A stretch of DNA of 64,000 nt from JAICMB01 sp963802915 (lineage in GTDB: Bacteria; Acidobacteriota; Terriglobia; Bryobacterales; Bryobacteraceae): the NCBI GenBank assembly GCA_963802915.1, contig CAWDKQ010000022.1, forward strand, positions 1 through 64,000. Direction: 5' to 3'. Positions 33,738-42,918 of the stretch are shown here, piece by piece. Position 1 is the stretch's first letter, and the number at the start of each line of letters is the position of its first letter. The notes under the pieces are model-generated. The model was not told the DNA's origin and did no database searches. It saw only the letters and a program-made list of their open reading frames with translations. The position numbers and the translations under genes were made by a program.

Positions 33738-34750
33738 TTCCGAGTTTCGCGACATCGGAGGGCACCGCGCGCATCGCTGCCCGCTTCCACGGTTTTTATC
33801 GTTCCGCGCAGGGACTTCAAGTTTCGAATATCGGAATCGGATCCTATCTCGGCGCAATGGATGACGCGACGGATCGGGGCTATACGGAATCGGTTAAGGA
33901 GGCCGTGGGAGCCGGCGTTAACTTCATTGACACGTCGCTGAATTACCGGAATCAGAGATCAGAGCGGGCGATCGGTGCGGCTCTGCGGGATCTCACGCGG
34001 GATGAGCTGGTGGTTTGTACGAAGGCTGGTTTTCTGGTTCCGAATGCGATGCCACAGTCGCTTCGTCCCGAGGACGTTGTCGAAAACATGCATTCCATGG
34101 CCCCCGATTTCTTGGCGGATCAATTGGAGCGAAGCCGCCAGAATCTCGGGCTCGAGACAATCGATGTTTTCTATCTCCACAATCCCGAGACGCAACTGAA
34201 TCGCGTGACGCCCGAGGAGTTTGATGCCCGCATCCAGCGCGCTTTCGAATTTCTCGAGGGTGCGGTGTCGGAGGGGAAAATACGGTTCTACGGGACGGCT
34301 ACGTGGGACGGTTTCCGACGGCGTCCGGGGGCGCCGGCTGGGCTTTCCTTACCGGCGTTGCATGGGATCGCCGAGAAGACGGGCGGAAGCGGCCACCATT
34401 TTCGATTTATCCAATTGCCGTTTAACCTGGCGATGCCGGAAGCCTATGTGCTTCTGCGGGACGGAGAGAATCTGCTGACAACCGCCGCGCGACTGGGGAT
34501 TACGGTGGTATCGAGCGCGAGCATATTGCAGGGGCGGCTGGCGCGGAATTTGCCGGAAGGGCTGGTATCGCAGTTTTTCGGAATGAGCACCGATGCTCAG
34601 CGCGCATTGCAGTTCACGCGATCGACGCCGGGACTTACCGTGGCGTTAGTGGGCATGAGCAGTCCCAAGCACGTCCGTGAGAATCTTGGATTAGCGACGG
34701 TGCCGACATTGACGGAGCCGGAATATCAAGCGCTGTACAGGCAGGGTTGA
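33734..34750 (+). CDS. Aldo/keto reductase family protein
   Basis: NADPH-dependent oxidoreductase fold. The catalytic tetrad is visible as Asp (FIDTS), Tyr (LNYRN), Lys (CTKAG) and His (FYLHNPE). About 338 residues. GTG start overlaps the TetR stop; the TTG start of the UvrC-like gene overlaps its stop. The operon suggests a TetR-controlled detoxification or carbonyl reduction, but the substrate is unknown. Confidence 0.9.
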   Translation: MIPSFATSEGTARIAARFHGFYRSAQGLQVSNIGIGSYLGAMDDATDRGYTESVKEAVGAGVNFIDTSLNYRNQRSERAIGAALRDLTRDELVVCTKAGFLVPNAMPQSLRPEDVVENMHSMAPDFLADQLERSRQNLGLETIDVFYLHNPETQLNRVTPEEFDARIQRAFEFLEGAVSEGKIRFYGTATWDGFRRRPGAPAGLSLPALHGIAEKTGGSGHHFRFIQLPFNLAMPEAYVLLRDGENLLTTAARLGITVVSSASILQGRLARNLPEGLVSQFFGMSTDAQRALQFTRSTPGLTVALVGMSSPKHVRENLGLATVPTLTEPEYQALYRQG

Positions 34751-35865
34751 AGCTGCAAATCCCCGAACCTACATCTACCATCGAACCTTCGACGATCGAC
34801 CCGCCGACGGCAGATACCATCGCGACGCTGCCGAATGGGGAATCCGTGTTTCTGGTTTGGGCCGGGGAGAAATCGGCGTATCTGGCCAAGACCAGCATGC
34901 TGCGCCGACGGTTGGCGCGCATCCTGCGGCCAGCGGAGGCGAGTGGCCGGTCCCTTAATCTGCGCGGTGTGTTCACCCGTATCGATTATTGGCTGAGCGG
35001 ATCGAAGTTTGAATCGACACTGCTGCACTACGCGCTTGCGAAGCGGTATTTCCCGGATCAGTATTTGAAGCTCACGCGTCTGAAGATGCCGGCGTACGTT
35101 CGCCTGATCCTGTCGAATGAGTTTCCCCGTACGCAGGTCACGACTCGGATCACGGGTGGCGCGTCGTTGTATTACGGTCCTTTTCGGACTCGCGCGGGCG
35201 CCGAGCAATTCGAAACGCAGTTGCTGGACCTGTTTCAAATCCGGCGATGCCAGGAGAATCTCGAGCCGAGCCCGCAACATCCCGGGTGCATTTATGGCGA
35301 GATGAACATGTGTCTCAGGCCATGCCAGCAAGTGGTGGGTGTAGAAGAGTATCGAAGCGAGGCGGAGCGCGTGGCTCATTTTCTGGAGACGAACGGAGCG
35401 GCGGCGCTGAGCGGGGCCGAAGCGGCGCGCGACCGGCTTAGCGAGGAAATGAATTTCGAAGAAGCCGCGCGGCAACATAAACGCATCGAGCGGATTCAGA
35501 GCGTGCTCGCGCTGCGCGAGGACCTGGTGCGCGACATTGAGCGGTTACATGCAATCGTAGTCACGAAATCCAGGCAGCCGGAAGCGGTTACGCTGTGGTT
35601 TTCCTGCCGGGGAACATGGCAGGCGCCTGAAGATTTCCCGCTCACTTCGGATGTGTCGCTGGATCGGCGATTGCGCGACTTGATCGGTGGTTTGCAGCCG
35701 GAGCAAGCGAAGTTGAGCGATCGGGAAGAGCATCTCGCGCTGTTGGCTCGATGGGCGTATTCGAGCTGGCGCGATGGCGAAATGCTGATCTTCGATGCGC
35801 TCGATCGCGCGCCTTACCGGAAGCTCGTGCGGGCCATTTCCAAGGTCCACGCCGGCGCGGCCTGA
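34747..35865 (+). CDS. UvrC-like protein lacking the C-terminal nuclease
   Basis: Residues about 31-60 align with a GIY-YIG domain but the motif is eroded: VFLVW replaces GxY and YLAKT replaces YVGK; the following RRRL arginines remain. The UvrC cysteine region follows (GCIYGEMNMCLRPC), then a UVR helix pair (about 225-255; EMNFEEAARQHKRIERI). The RNase H-like and HhH modules of UvrC (about 600 residues) are missing. A Cho-like accessory incision role is possible, but the eroded active site argues for a binding function. Confidence 0.78.
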   Translation: MKLQIPEPTSTIEPSTIDPPTADTIATLPNGESVFLVWAGEKSAYLAKTSMLRRRLARILRPAEASGRSLNLRGVFTRIDYWLSGSKFESTLLHYALAKRYFPDQYLKLTRLKMPAYVRLILSNEFPRTQVTTRITGGASLYYGPFRTRAGAEQFETQLLDLFQIRRCQENLEPSPQHPGCIYGEMNMCLRPCQQVVGVEEYRSEAERVAHFLETNGAAALSGAEAARDRLSEEMNFEEAARQHKRIERIQSVLALREDLVRDIERLHAIVVTKSRQPEAVTLWFSCRGTWQAPEDFPLTSDVSLDRRLRDLIGGLQPEQAKLSDREEHLALLARWAYSSWRDGEMLIFDALDRAPYRKLVRAISKVHAGAA

Positions 35866-35882
35866 ACGCTATCCTCAAATTT

Positions 35883-36716
35883 ATGCGATGGTTTGTATTC
35901 TGCGCCGCGGCGGTTGCCTGCGCGCAAACGATCCCGCAGGGAAACACCCTGCACGTGATCGCGTCGGGGAATGCGGCGAGCGCACGGCTGGATGGACGTA
36001 CGATTAAGCTCTTTCCGCAAAAAGAGGGCGGCGTGCTTGGGCTCATGCCGATTCCCGTGCTCGAGAAACCAGGCGCTTACGCGCTGGAGCTCCTGGACAA
36101 GAACGGAAAAGTGGTTCAGACGTCGACGATCACTGTACTCGATGCTCACTTCCCATCGCAGAACATCGTGATCTCGAAATCTCTTTCGGAGCTGAAGGCA
36201 TCGCCGGATGAAGCCGAGATCACAGGCGCGTTTCGCCAGGAAGTTTCGGACGTGCGTTATTGGGCGGAGCCTCTGCTCAAGCCGGTGCCGGGTTGCATGA
36301 CTTCATTGTTCGGCGTGCAGCGGTTGCACAATGGCAAGCCTACAGGCGATTATCACGGCGGGCTCGACCTGCGCGCGGCAGCAGGCACGCCGATCCGCGC
36401 GACAGCGGGGGGAGTGGTGAAAATCGCGCGGCAATTCAATCTGCACGGCGGGACTGTGGCGATCGATCATGGGCAGGGTTTTGAATCGGTGTACCTGCAC
36501 ATGTCGAAGATCGCGGCGATGGAGGGAGCGACGGTGCAGCAAGGCGACGTTATCGGATACGCGGGATCGACCGGCCGCTCCACCGCGCCGCATCTGCATT
36601 GGACGCTTTATGCGAACGGTGTTCCAGTGAATCCGTTGCAATGGGTGAAAGTAACATCCTGCGCGTCAGCGCCGAAGGCTAATGTGCATCATGGCAACTC
36701 CGTACGGCATCCATAG
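35883..36716 (+). CDS. Secreted M23-family (LytM-type) metallopeptidase
   Basis: ATG 35883 gives a signal peptide ending ACAQT. An N-terminal beta domain (about 20-130) precedes the LytM domain (about 150-255), whose zinc ligands are in YHGGLD and HLHW, both intact. Predicted to cleave peptidoglycan cross-bridges in the periplasm. It starts 17 bp after the UvrC-like stop and is followed 3 bp later by the SDR gene. Confidence 0.92.
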   Translation: MRWFVFCAAAVACAQTIPQGNTLHVIASGNAASARLDGRTIKLFPQKEGGVLGLMPIPVLEKPGAYALELLDKNGKVVQTSTITVLDAHFPSQNIVISKSLSELKASPDEAEITGAFRQEVSDVRYWAEPLLKPVPGCMTSLFGVQRLHNGKPTGDYHGGLDLRAAAGTPIRATAGGVVKIARQFNLHGGTVAIDHGQGFESVYLHMSKIAAMEGATVQQGDVIGYAGSTGRSTAPHLHWTLYANGVPVNPLQWVKVTSCASAPKANVHHGNSVRHP

Positions 36717-36719
36717 TGC

Positions 36720-37514
36720 ATGGATCTGCAGCTAGGAAATAAACTCGCTTTTGTAACGGGTTCCACGGCGGGGATCGGTCTGGCGATCGCCAAGTCGCTC
36801 GCCGCGGAAGGCGCACGCGTGATTGTGAACGGTCGTACCCAAGCGCGGGTCGACGAAGCTATCGCGCATATTCGAGGCGCTTATCCCGCCGGTCAACTCT
36901 TGGGATTCGCTGGTGATCTTTCCCGCGCGGATGTGGCGGAACGGGCGGTGCGGCAGTTCGATCATGTCGACATTCTGGTCAACAATCTTGGCGTTTACGA
37001 CGTTAAGCCGTTCGAGCAGATTGAAGATGCGCAGTGGAATGCCATTATCGAAACGAACTTCATGAGCGGCGTCAGGCTGAGCCGCCACTATCTGCCGAAG
37101 ATGAAGAGCGCCGGATGGGGACGTATCATTTTCATTTCGAGCGAGTCGGCGGTGAATATTCCGGTAGAGATGGTTCATTACGGCGTTACGAAGACGATGC
37201 AGGTCGCGCTGGCTCGCGGGTTGGCGGAGACTACCGTGGGAACAGGTGTAACTGTTAACTCGGTTCTGCCGGGACCGACGCGCTCGGAGGGCGTTGAGAA
37301 ATTTGTCGCCAATTTGGCCAAGCAGCGGGGTGTTTCCGAAGCCGACGTCGAGAAGGAGTTCTTCAAGAGCATCCGGCCCAGCTCGCTTTTGCAGCGGTTT
37401 GCGACGCCGGACGAAGTGGCGGCCATGGTTACGTATGTGGCGAGCCCGCTGTCGTCGGCGACAAACGGCGCGGCGCTTCGCGTGGAAGGTGGCGTAATCC
37501 GGAGCATTTTGTGA
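36720..37514 (+). CDS. Short-chain dehydrogenase/reductase
   Basis: Classical SDR: cofactor motif TGSTAGIG (residues 14-21), NNLG strand motif, catalytic Ser in FISSES and YGVTK Tyr/Lys pair. 264 residues. The GRTQ after the second strand suggests NADP preference. Last gene of the TetR-led run. Substrate unknown. Confidence 0.93.
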   Translation: MDLQLGNKLAFVTGSTAGIGLAIAKSLAAEGARVIVNGRTQARVDEAIAHIRGAYPAGQLLGFAGDLSRADVAERAVRQFDHVDILVNNLGVYDVKPFEQIEDAQWNAIIETNFMSGVRLSRHYLPKMKSAGWGRIIFISSESAVNIPVEMVHYGVTKTMQVALARGLAETTVGTGVTVNSVLPGPTRSEGVEKFVANLAKQRGVSEADVEKEFFKSIRPSSLLQRFATPDEVAAMVTYVASPLSSATNGAALRVEGGVIRSIL

Positions 37515-37580
37515 CGCGAGGAGCACTAATGTAGCTATTGCGCTGTCCTTGATACACTGGAAACACGGGTTTCCCTCCTC

Positions 37581-38786
37581 ATGGACTCACGCCGTAAATT
37601 CATCGGGACCATGGCCTCCGGTCTCGCAACCACGCTGGCCATGCCTAAAGGCGTGCTCGGATCGAACGACCGAATTCGTGTGGGCATCATCGGCATTGGC
37701 GAGCGTGGAACCGAGATCACGCGCTGGGCACTCAAGTGCCCGAACGTCGATTTCGTCGCTTGCGCCGATATCTACACGCGCCGGCTCGAGAACGCCAAAC
37801 GGCTTGCTCCGAATGCCGACACCTACCTGGATCATCGGCGGCTGCTCGACGATAAGACCATCGACGCCGTCCTGATCGCAACGCCGCAGCATTTGCACTG
37901 CGAGCACTTCGTCCATGCGATGCAGGCCGGCAAGCACGTCTATCAGGAAAAGACGATGGCTTTCACCGTCGACCACGCGAAACACATGCGTGCGGCGTAT
38001 CGCGCCGCGAACGGGAAACTTACGGTACAGGTCGGCCATCAAGCGTGCTCGTCGGGCCAGATGCCAGACGCGCAGACGTTTCTCGAAAGCGGCGATGTCG
38101 GGAAAATCACCGCGGTTCACATGCATATGTACCGCAACACGCCGCACGGAAAGCCACAATGGGCGCGGCCGGTCTATCCGGACATGACGGCTGAGAATAT
38201 TCTGTGGGATTCCTTCCAGGGTGAAGCGGCGAAGCATCCGTTCGATCCGAATCGATACATTAACTGGCGATTCTTTTGGGATTACTCGGGCGGGAACGTG
38301 TACGAGAACATGTGCCACCAGGTTGCGTTCTGGTACAAGGCGATGAATCTCCAGATTCCGAAGACCGTCAATATGACCGGCGGCCTTTATCTCTGGAAGG
38401 ACGGCCGCGAAGTTCCGGACACGATGAATGTCTCTTTGGAACAGCCGGAAGAGATTCTGTTGAGCTGGGATTCGGGTTTCGGCAACAATGCTCTCGGCGT
38501 TACGGAAGACGTTCTCGGAACCGACGGAACCATTTCGAAAGGCCAGCAGATTCGATACACTCCTCAGAAAGTGAATCGGCCGGATGGAACTGAAGCGATC
38601 GGCTCCACGACGGCGTCGCCGATCGCGCACATGGAAAACTTCTTCGATTGCATCCGCTCCGGAAAAGAGACGAACTGCCCCTTCGATCTTGGCTTCCGCG
38701 TGTCGATCGCGTGCCGGATGGCCGTGGATAGCTATCGCAAAGGGCGCGCCGTGAAGTGGGACCCGGCAAAAGAAGAAATCGTCTAG
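37581..38786 (+). CDS. Tat-exported Gfo/Idh/MocA-family oxidoreductase
   Basis: Residues 1-27 form a Tat-like signal (SRRKFIGTMASGLATT). The Rossmann domain shows VGIIGIGERG; the EKTMAFTVDHAK segment holds the family's EKP-like lysine. C-terminal alpha/beta domain to 401. Such exported members are frequent in Acidobacteriota and Planctomycetota and act on sugars or glycosides. It precedes the acyl-CoA dehydrogenase gene by 6 bp but is probably functionally separate. Confidence 0.9.
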   Translation: MDSRRKFIGTMASGLATTLAMPKGVLGSNDRIRVGIIGIGERGTEITRWALKCPNVDFVACADIYTRRLENAKRLAPNADTYLDHRRLLDDKTIDAVLIATPQHLHCEHFVHAMQAGKHVYQEKTMAFTVDHAKHMRAAYRAANGKLTVQVGHQACSSGQMPDAQTFLESGDVGKITAVHMHMYRNTPHGKPQWARPVYPDMTAENILWDSFQGEAAKHPFDPNRYINWRFFWDYSGGNVYENMCHQVAFWYKAMNLQIPKTVNMTGGLYLWKDGREVPDTMNVSLEQPEEILLSWDSGFGNNALGVTEDVLGTDGTISKGQQIRYTPQKVNRPDGTEAIGSTTASPIAHMENFFDCIRSGKETNCPFDLGFRVSIACRMAVDSYRKGRAVKWDPAKEEIV

Positions 38787-38792
38787 CCCGCA

Positions 38793-39935
38793 ATGGACTT
38801 CTCATACTCGCCAGAGCAAGTCCAACTTCGAAAATCAGTTCGGGAATTCGCCGAAGCGGAGATCGGTCCGCATGTTCTGGAGTGGGATGAGGAGCAGATC
38901 TTTCCGCTCGAAGCCATCAAGAAAGCCGGGCAACTCGGCTTCATGGGCGCGATTTTTCCCGAAGAACTGGGTGGTGCGGGACTCGGATACATCGAATACG
39001 CCATCATCATCGAAGAACTGGCGCGCGTCGATCCGTCGGTCGGGCTGATTGTCGCGGCGCACAATTCGCTCTGCACGAATCACATTTATCTTGCGGGAAC
39101 CCACGAACAGAAGCAGCGTTATATCCCGAAACTTGCGACGGGCGAGTGGATCGGATGCTGGTCTTTGACGGAACCGGAGGCCGGATCGGATGCCGCGGGC
39201 ACTCGCACGCAGGCTGTCAAACATGGCGAATGCTGGGTTATTAACGGCAGCAAAACGTTCACGACCAACGCACAGTACGCAGACATTTGCGTGGCCATGG
39301 CTGTGACGGATCGCGGATCTTCGCAACACGGGATCTCGGCTTTTATCGTCGAGAAGGATACGCCGGGATTTCGGGTTGGAAAAAAAGAGAACAAGATGGG
39401 AATGCGGGCCAGCGCCACCGGCGAGGTTCTCTTTAACGATTGCCGCGTGCCGGAATCGCAACTTCTGGGCGCGCATGGCGAAGGATTTGTCGATAGTCTA
39501 CGCACGCTTGACGGTGGGCGCATCTCGATTGCGGCGCTTGCGGTGGGAACGGCGCAGGGCGCGTACGAAGCTGCGCTGAAATACTCCAAACATCGAAAAC
39601 AGTTCGGGCGGCCGATTTCCGAATTTCAGGCTATCCAGCACAAGCTTGCCGATATGGCCACGTCTATCGAAGCGGCTCGCCTGTTGACGCATCGCGCAGG
39701 CGCCTTAAAGGATCAGGGGAACCGCGTCACCAAGGAATCGGCGATGGCCAAGCTCTTCGCTTCGGAAATAGCCGTGGATGTTTGCAATGAAGCGGTGCAG
39801 ATCCACGGCGGCTACGGCTTCATTAAAGACTATCCCGTGGAGAAGTTTTATCGCGACGTGAAGCTGTGCACCATCGGCGAGGGGACCAGCGAAATCCAGC
39901 GGATGGTGATCGCACGGCAGTTGCTCAAAAGCTGA
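38793..39935 (+). CDS. Acyl-CoA dehydrogenase
   Basis: FAD-dependent alpha,beta-dehydrogenation of acyl-CoA. 380 residues with the family signatures GCWSLTEPEAGSDAAGT and QIHGGYGFIKDYPVEKFYRD. The C-terminal EGTSEIQ carries the usual catalytic-glutamate region of short/branched-chain members. Overlaps the meaB start by one base (TGATG). Together with meaB this suggests branched-chain amino acid or propionate catabolism. Confidence 0.95.
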   Translation: MDFSYSPEQVQLRKSVREFAEAEIGPHVLEWDEEQIFPLEAIKKAGQLGFMGAIFPEELGGAGLGYIEYAIIIEELARVDPSVGLIVAAHNSLCTNHIYLAGTHEQKQRYIPKLATGEWIGCWSLTEPEAGSDAAGTRTQAVKHGECWVINGSKTFTTNAQYADICVAMAVTDRGSSQHGISAFIVEKDTPGFRVGKKENKMGMRASATGEVLFNDCRVPESQLLGAHGEGFVDSLRTLDGGRISIAALAVGTAQGAYEAALKYSKHRKQFGRPISEFQAIQHKLADMATSIEAARLLTHRAGALKDQGNRVTKESAMAKLFASEIAVDVCNEAVQIHGGYGFIKDYPVEKFYRDVKLCTIGEGTSEIQRMVIARQLLKS

Positions 39936-40846
39936 TGGAGCTGGCAGGCCGCGTTCTCAGCGGAGATCCTCGCGCCCTGGCTCGAGCTGCAACAATTATC
40001 GAGAACCGCAGCCGCGAATCCGAGCCATTGATGCGCGAGTTGTTTCCGCATACCGGGCACGCGGTGTTGATCGGGATTACGGGATCTCCTGGAGCCGGCA
40101 AGAGCACGCTCGTCGACCAGATCACGCATGCCTTAAGGCGGGAACGGAAGCGCGTTGGCGTGATCGCCGTCGATCCGACGAGCCCATATAGCGGCGGAGC
40201 GATACTGGGCGATCGCATCCGCATGCTGGATCATCACGCCGATCCGGGAGTTTTCATCCGCTCGATGGCGACGCGCGGCGCGCTCGGCGGAATCGCGAAA
40301 GCGACCACGGAAATGGCTTTGCTGATGGATGCCGCGGGTTGCGACGTGGTGCTGGTCGAGACCGTCGGCGTGGGGCAGGACGAAATCGAGATTGCGAAGC
40401 TGGCCGACGTCACCGTGGTGGTGCTGGTGCCGGGAATGGGCGACGATGTGCAAGCGATCAAAGCCGGTATCATGGAAATCGCCGACGTTTTCGTAATCAA
40501 TAAAGCAGACCAGCCCGGGGCCGATCGATTGGAACGCGAAATCAAGGGCGCCGAGGAGCTCGCGAAACGCCCCGATTCATGGAGACCGCCGATCGTGCAA
40601 GCCGTCGCAAAGGATGGAACCGGAATCAGCGAAACTCTCGCGGCTATCGACCAATATCGTGAATCGAGCGGCCCCAAGACGCGCGCCGCCAGCAATTGGA
40701 GTCTGCGGCTTCGCGATATGCTGCGCGATCGCCTGCTCCAGGATTTTGCCGGAATCGATTTTGACGCCGCGGCGGCCCAGGTCGTCTCCCGCACCGTCGA
40801 CCCGTACACTTTAATCGAACATTGGATTGAATCCAGAGGACAATGA
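39935..40846 (+). CDS. meaB: Methylmalonyl-CoA mutase-associated GTPase
   Basis: G3E-family P-loop GTPase that gates and protects adenosylcobalamin mutases. Walker A GSPGAGKST, VDPTSPYSGGAILGDRIRM region, and NKAD specificity motif. ATG 39935 overlaps the preceding stop. 303 residues. No mutase gene lies in the window. mtnP follows with a 4-nt overlap (ATGA). Confidence 0.94.
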   Translation: MELAGRVLSGDPRALARAATIIENRSRESEPLMRELFPHTGHAVLIGITGSPGAGKSTLVDQITHALRRERKRVGVIAVDPTSPYSGGAILGDRIRMLDHHADPGVFIRSMATRGALGGIAKATTEMALLMDAAGCDVVLVETVGVGQDEIEIAKLADVTVVVLVPGMGDDVQAIKAGIMEIADVFVINKADQPGADRLEREIKGAEELAKRPDSWRPPIVQAVAKDGTGISETLAAIDQYRESSGPKTRAASNWSLRLRDMLRDRLLQDFAGIDFDAAAAQVVSRTVDPYTLIEHWIESRGQ

Positions 40847-41703
40847 AACCAACCATCGGAATCATCGGGGGCAGCGGCCTCTATTCCATGCCGGGCTTTG
40901 AAGCCCAGGAAGAGAAAACTTTAGAGACGCCGTGGGGCAGCCCGTCGGATCCGTACGTCGTGGGGCAGCTTGCCGGGAAGCAGGTCGCCTTTCTCGCGCG
41001 GCACGGGCGCGGACATCGCATTTCGCCTTCGGAGCTGAACTTCCGGGCGAATATTTATGGGTTCAAGCAACTCGGTGTTGAGCGGCTCATCTCATTGAGT
41101 GCGGTCGGGTCGCTGAAAGAAGAACACAAGCCGCTCGATTTCGTGATTCCGGATCAGTTTTTCGATCGCACCCGGGGCCGCGTTTCGACGTTCTTCGGGG
41201 AAGGATTGGTGGCGCACATCAGTTTTGCCGATCCCATCTGTCCGCAGCTTTCCGAAGTGGTCGCCCAAGCATGCGATCAGGCCGTCGTTAGCGTCAAACG
41301 GGGAGGGACGTACTTGTGCATGGAGGGTCCGGCCTTTTCCACCAAGGCGGAATCGAATGTATATCGAAGCTGGGGCATGGACGTGATCGGCATGACCAAT
41401 CTGCAGGAGGCGAAGCTGGCGCGCGAGGCGGAGATTTGTTATGTGACGGTCGCGATGGTGACGGATTACGACTGCTGGCATGAGGAGCACGAAGCTGTCA
41501 CGGTTACCGACATTATTGCGAACCTGACGAAGAATGCCGAGAATGCGTGTAAAGTAGTGCTCAACGCTGTTGCGTCCATGCCGGATCGCCGCGAGTGCAA
41601 ATGTGGGCTCGCCTTGCAGCATGCCCTGATCACGGACCCGAAAGCCATTCCTTACGTCACGCGTAAGAAGCTGGAGTTGCTGGTTGGAAAGTACATCGGC
41701 TGA
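40843..41703 (+). CDS. mtnP: S-methyl-5'-thioadenosine phosphorylase
   Basis: Phosphorolysis of methylthioadenosine in methionine salvage. PNP/MTAP family type 2: IIGGSGLY at the N-terminus, LARHGRGHRISPSELNFRAN and MEGPAFSTKAES. 286 residues, normal length. Coupled to meaB by ATGA. Confidence 0.95.
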   Translation: MKPTIGIIGGSGLYSMPGFEAQEEKTLETPWGSPSDPYVVGQLAGKQVAFLARHGRGHRISPSELNFRANIYGFKQLGVERLISLSAVGSLKEEHKPLDFVIPDQFFDRTRGRVSTFFGEGLVAHISFADPICPQLSEVVAQACDQAVVSVKRGGTYLCMEGPAFSTKAESNVYRSWGMDVIGMTNLQEAKLAREAEICYVTVAMVTDYDCWHEEHEAVTVTDIIANLTKNAENACKVVLNAVASMPDRRECKCGLALQHALITDPKAIPYVTRKKLELLVGKYIG

Positions 41704-42892
41704 GCTCGCGCAGGAATTGTTGTCCTATTGCCTGAAGGGCGCCAATTGGCCCGAGGCGCTGTTGGACTGCATGCTACAGGACGACGATACCAGCCGCGCA
41801 CTCTTCAGCATCGTGGTGGAAGGGCTGTCGGATCTATTCGAGCCCGCGTTGTGCGACGTGTACGCGGAGCTGTTTTCAGAAGTTATCGGCCGCGTGCTAC
41901 CTGACGATCTTCACGGGCCTCACCTGCTGGCTCGATACCGACGCGTCCGGCATCCACGCAATATCGCTGAGATTATCGGCCACGGGGTGCGCAATGTGTT
42001 CGTTTTGTCGCGCGTCACTTTGGGGGCCGATGTCGCCGTGACCAGCACCGTGCTCGACGGCGCCAAGCGCGCTTTTCCGGATGCTCATGTTTACTTTGTT
42101 GGGCCGCAGAAAAGTTGGGAGCTTTTTGCCGGTGACGATCGCATCCAGCATCTGCCGGTTCAATATGGGCGGACGAGCGGGATTCGCGATCGGTTTTCAG
42201 TTTGGGCTCCGCTGCGTGAAGCAGTGTGCCGGAGGCGGAGCATCGTGATCGACCCGGATTCGCGGCTCACGCAGTTGGGGCTGCTACCGCTTTGCTCCGA
42301 GAAAGATTACTTTTTCTTCGAGAGCCGCGCGTATCGCGCCGATTCGCATGAATCGCTTGTTCGTCTCACGCAGCGATGGGTCGCAGAGACTTTCCATGTC
42401 GATGCCAAGCCTTTCATCGAGCCCATGCCGATGACGACCGCTCTGCCCGAGTTCGCCACTACCGTTAGCTTCGGCGTCGGCGAAAACCTGAATAAATGTT
42501 TGCCGGATCCGTTCGAGACCGAGTTGTTGAAGCGGCTCCCGCAACCGATCCTGCTCGATAAAGGCGCGGGCGGGGAAGAAGCGGAACGGGTGGAGCGGGC
42601 AGTCGAGGCCTGCGGCTGCGATGTGAAGGTATGGGACGGCTCGTTTGCGGGATTCGCGAACCACATCCGCAGAAGCGGCATGTATGTCGGCTACGATTCG
42701 GCGGGCGCCCACGTTGCGGCTGCGTGCGGCGTCCCGATGGTCAGCATATTTGCGGGATATCCTAGCGAACGGTTTTTCGACCGCTGGAAGCCGACCGGCG
42801 ATGGGCCGATCCGAGTTGTGAAGTGCGGATCCGGCGTAGATTCGTGGCCGCAAATCGTGGCGGCGCTGGATGAAATCAAAAGCCGAGTCTGA
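41684..42892 (+). CDS. Glycosyltransferase family 9-like (heptosyltransferase-like) protein
   Basis: The C-terminal half has GT9/ADP-heptose transferase features: ILLDKGAGGEEAERV, SGMYVGYDSAGAHVAAACGVP and SIFAGYPSERF. The N-terminal 100 residues are extra and helical. The start is unclear: TTG 41684 overlaps mtnP by 20 nt and no good ribosome site was seen. A role in lipopolysaccharide or glycan assembly is inferred. Confidence 0.75.
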   Translation: MESTSAELAQELLSYCLKGANWPEALLDCMLQDDDTSRALFSIVVEGLSDLFEPALCDVYAELFSEVIGRVLPDDLHGPHLLARYRRVRHPRNIAEIIGHGVRNVFVLSRVTLGADVAVTSTVLDGAKRAFPDAHVYFVGPQKSWELFAGDDRIQHLPVQYGRTSGIRDRFSVWAPLREAVCRRRSIVIDPDSRLTQLGLLPLCSEKDYFFFESRAYRADSHESLVRLTQRWVAETFHVDAKPFIEPMPMTTALPEFATTVSFGVGENLNKCLPDPFETELLKRLPQPILLDKGAGGEEAERVERAVEACGCDVKVWDGSFAGFANHIRRSGMYVGYDSAGAHVAAACGVPMVSIFAGYPSERFFDRWKPTGDGPIRVVKCGSGVDSWPQIVAALDEIKSRV

Positions 42893-42918
42893 TTCTTATT
42901 GCGGCTTCTTATTGCGGC
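42893..42918. repeat. Perfect 13-bp tandem duplication at a convergent gene junction
   Basis: TTCTTATTGCGGC occurs at 42893-42905 and immediately again at 42906-42918. It spans the junction between two convergent stops and contains the stop codon of the minus-strand gene twice. Confidence 0.8.

Noticed and set aside
39866..39934. Upstream extension of meaB
   Set aside because: It lies inside the acyl-CoA dehydrogenase gene in another frame; ATG 39935 fits the family N-terminus.
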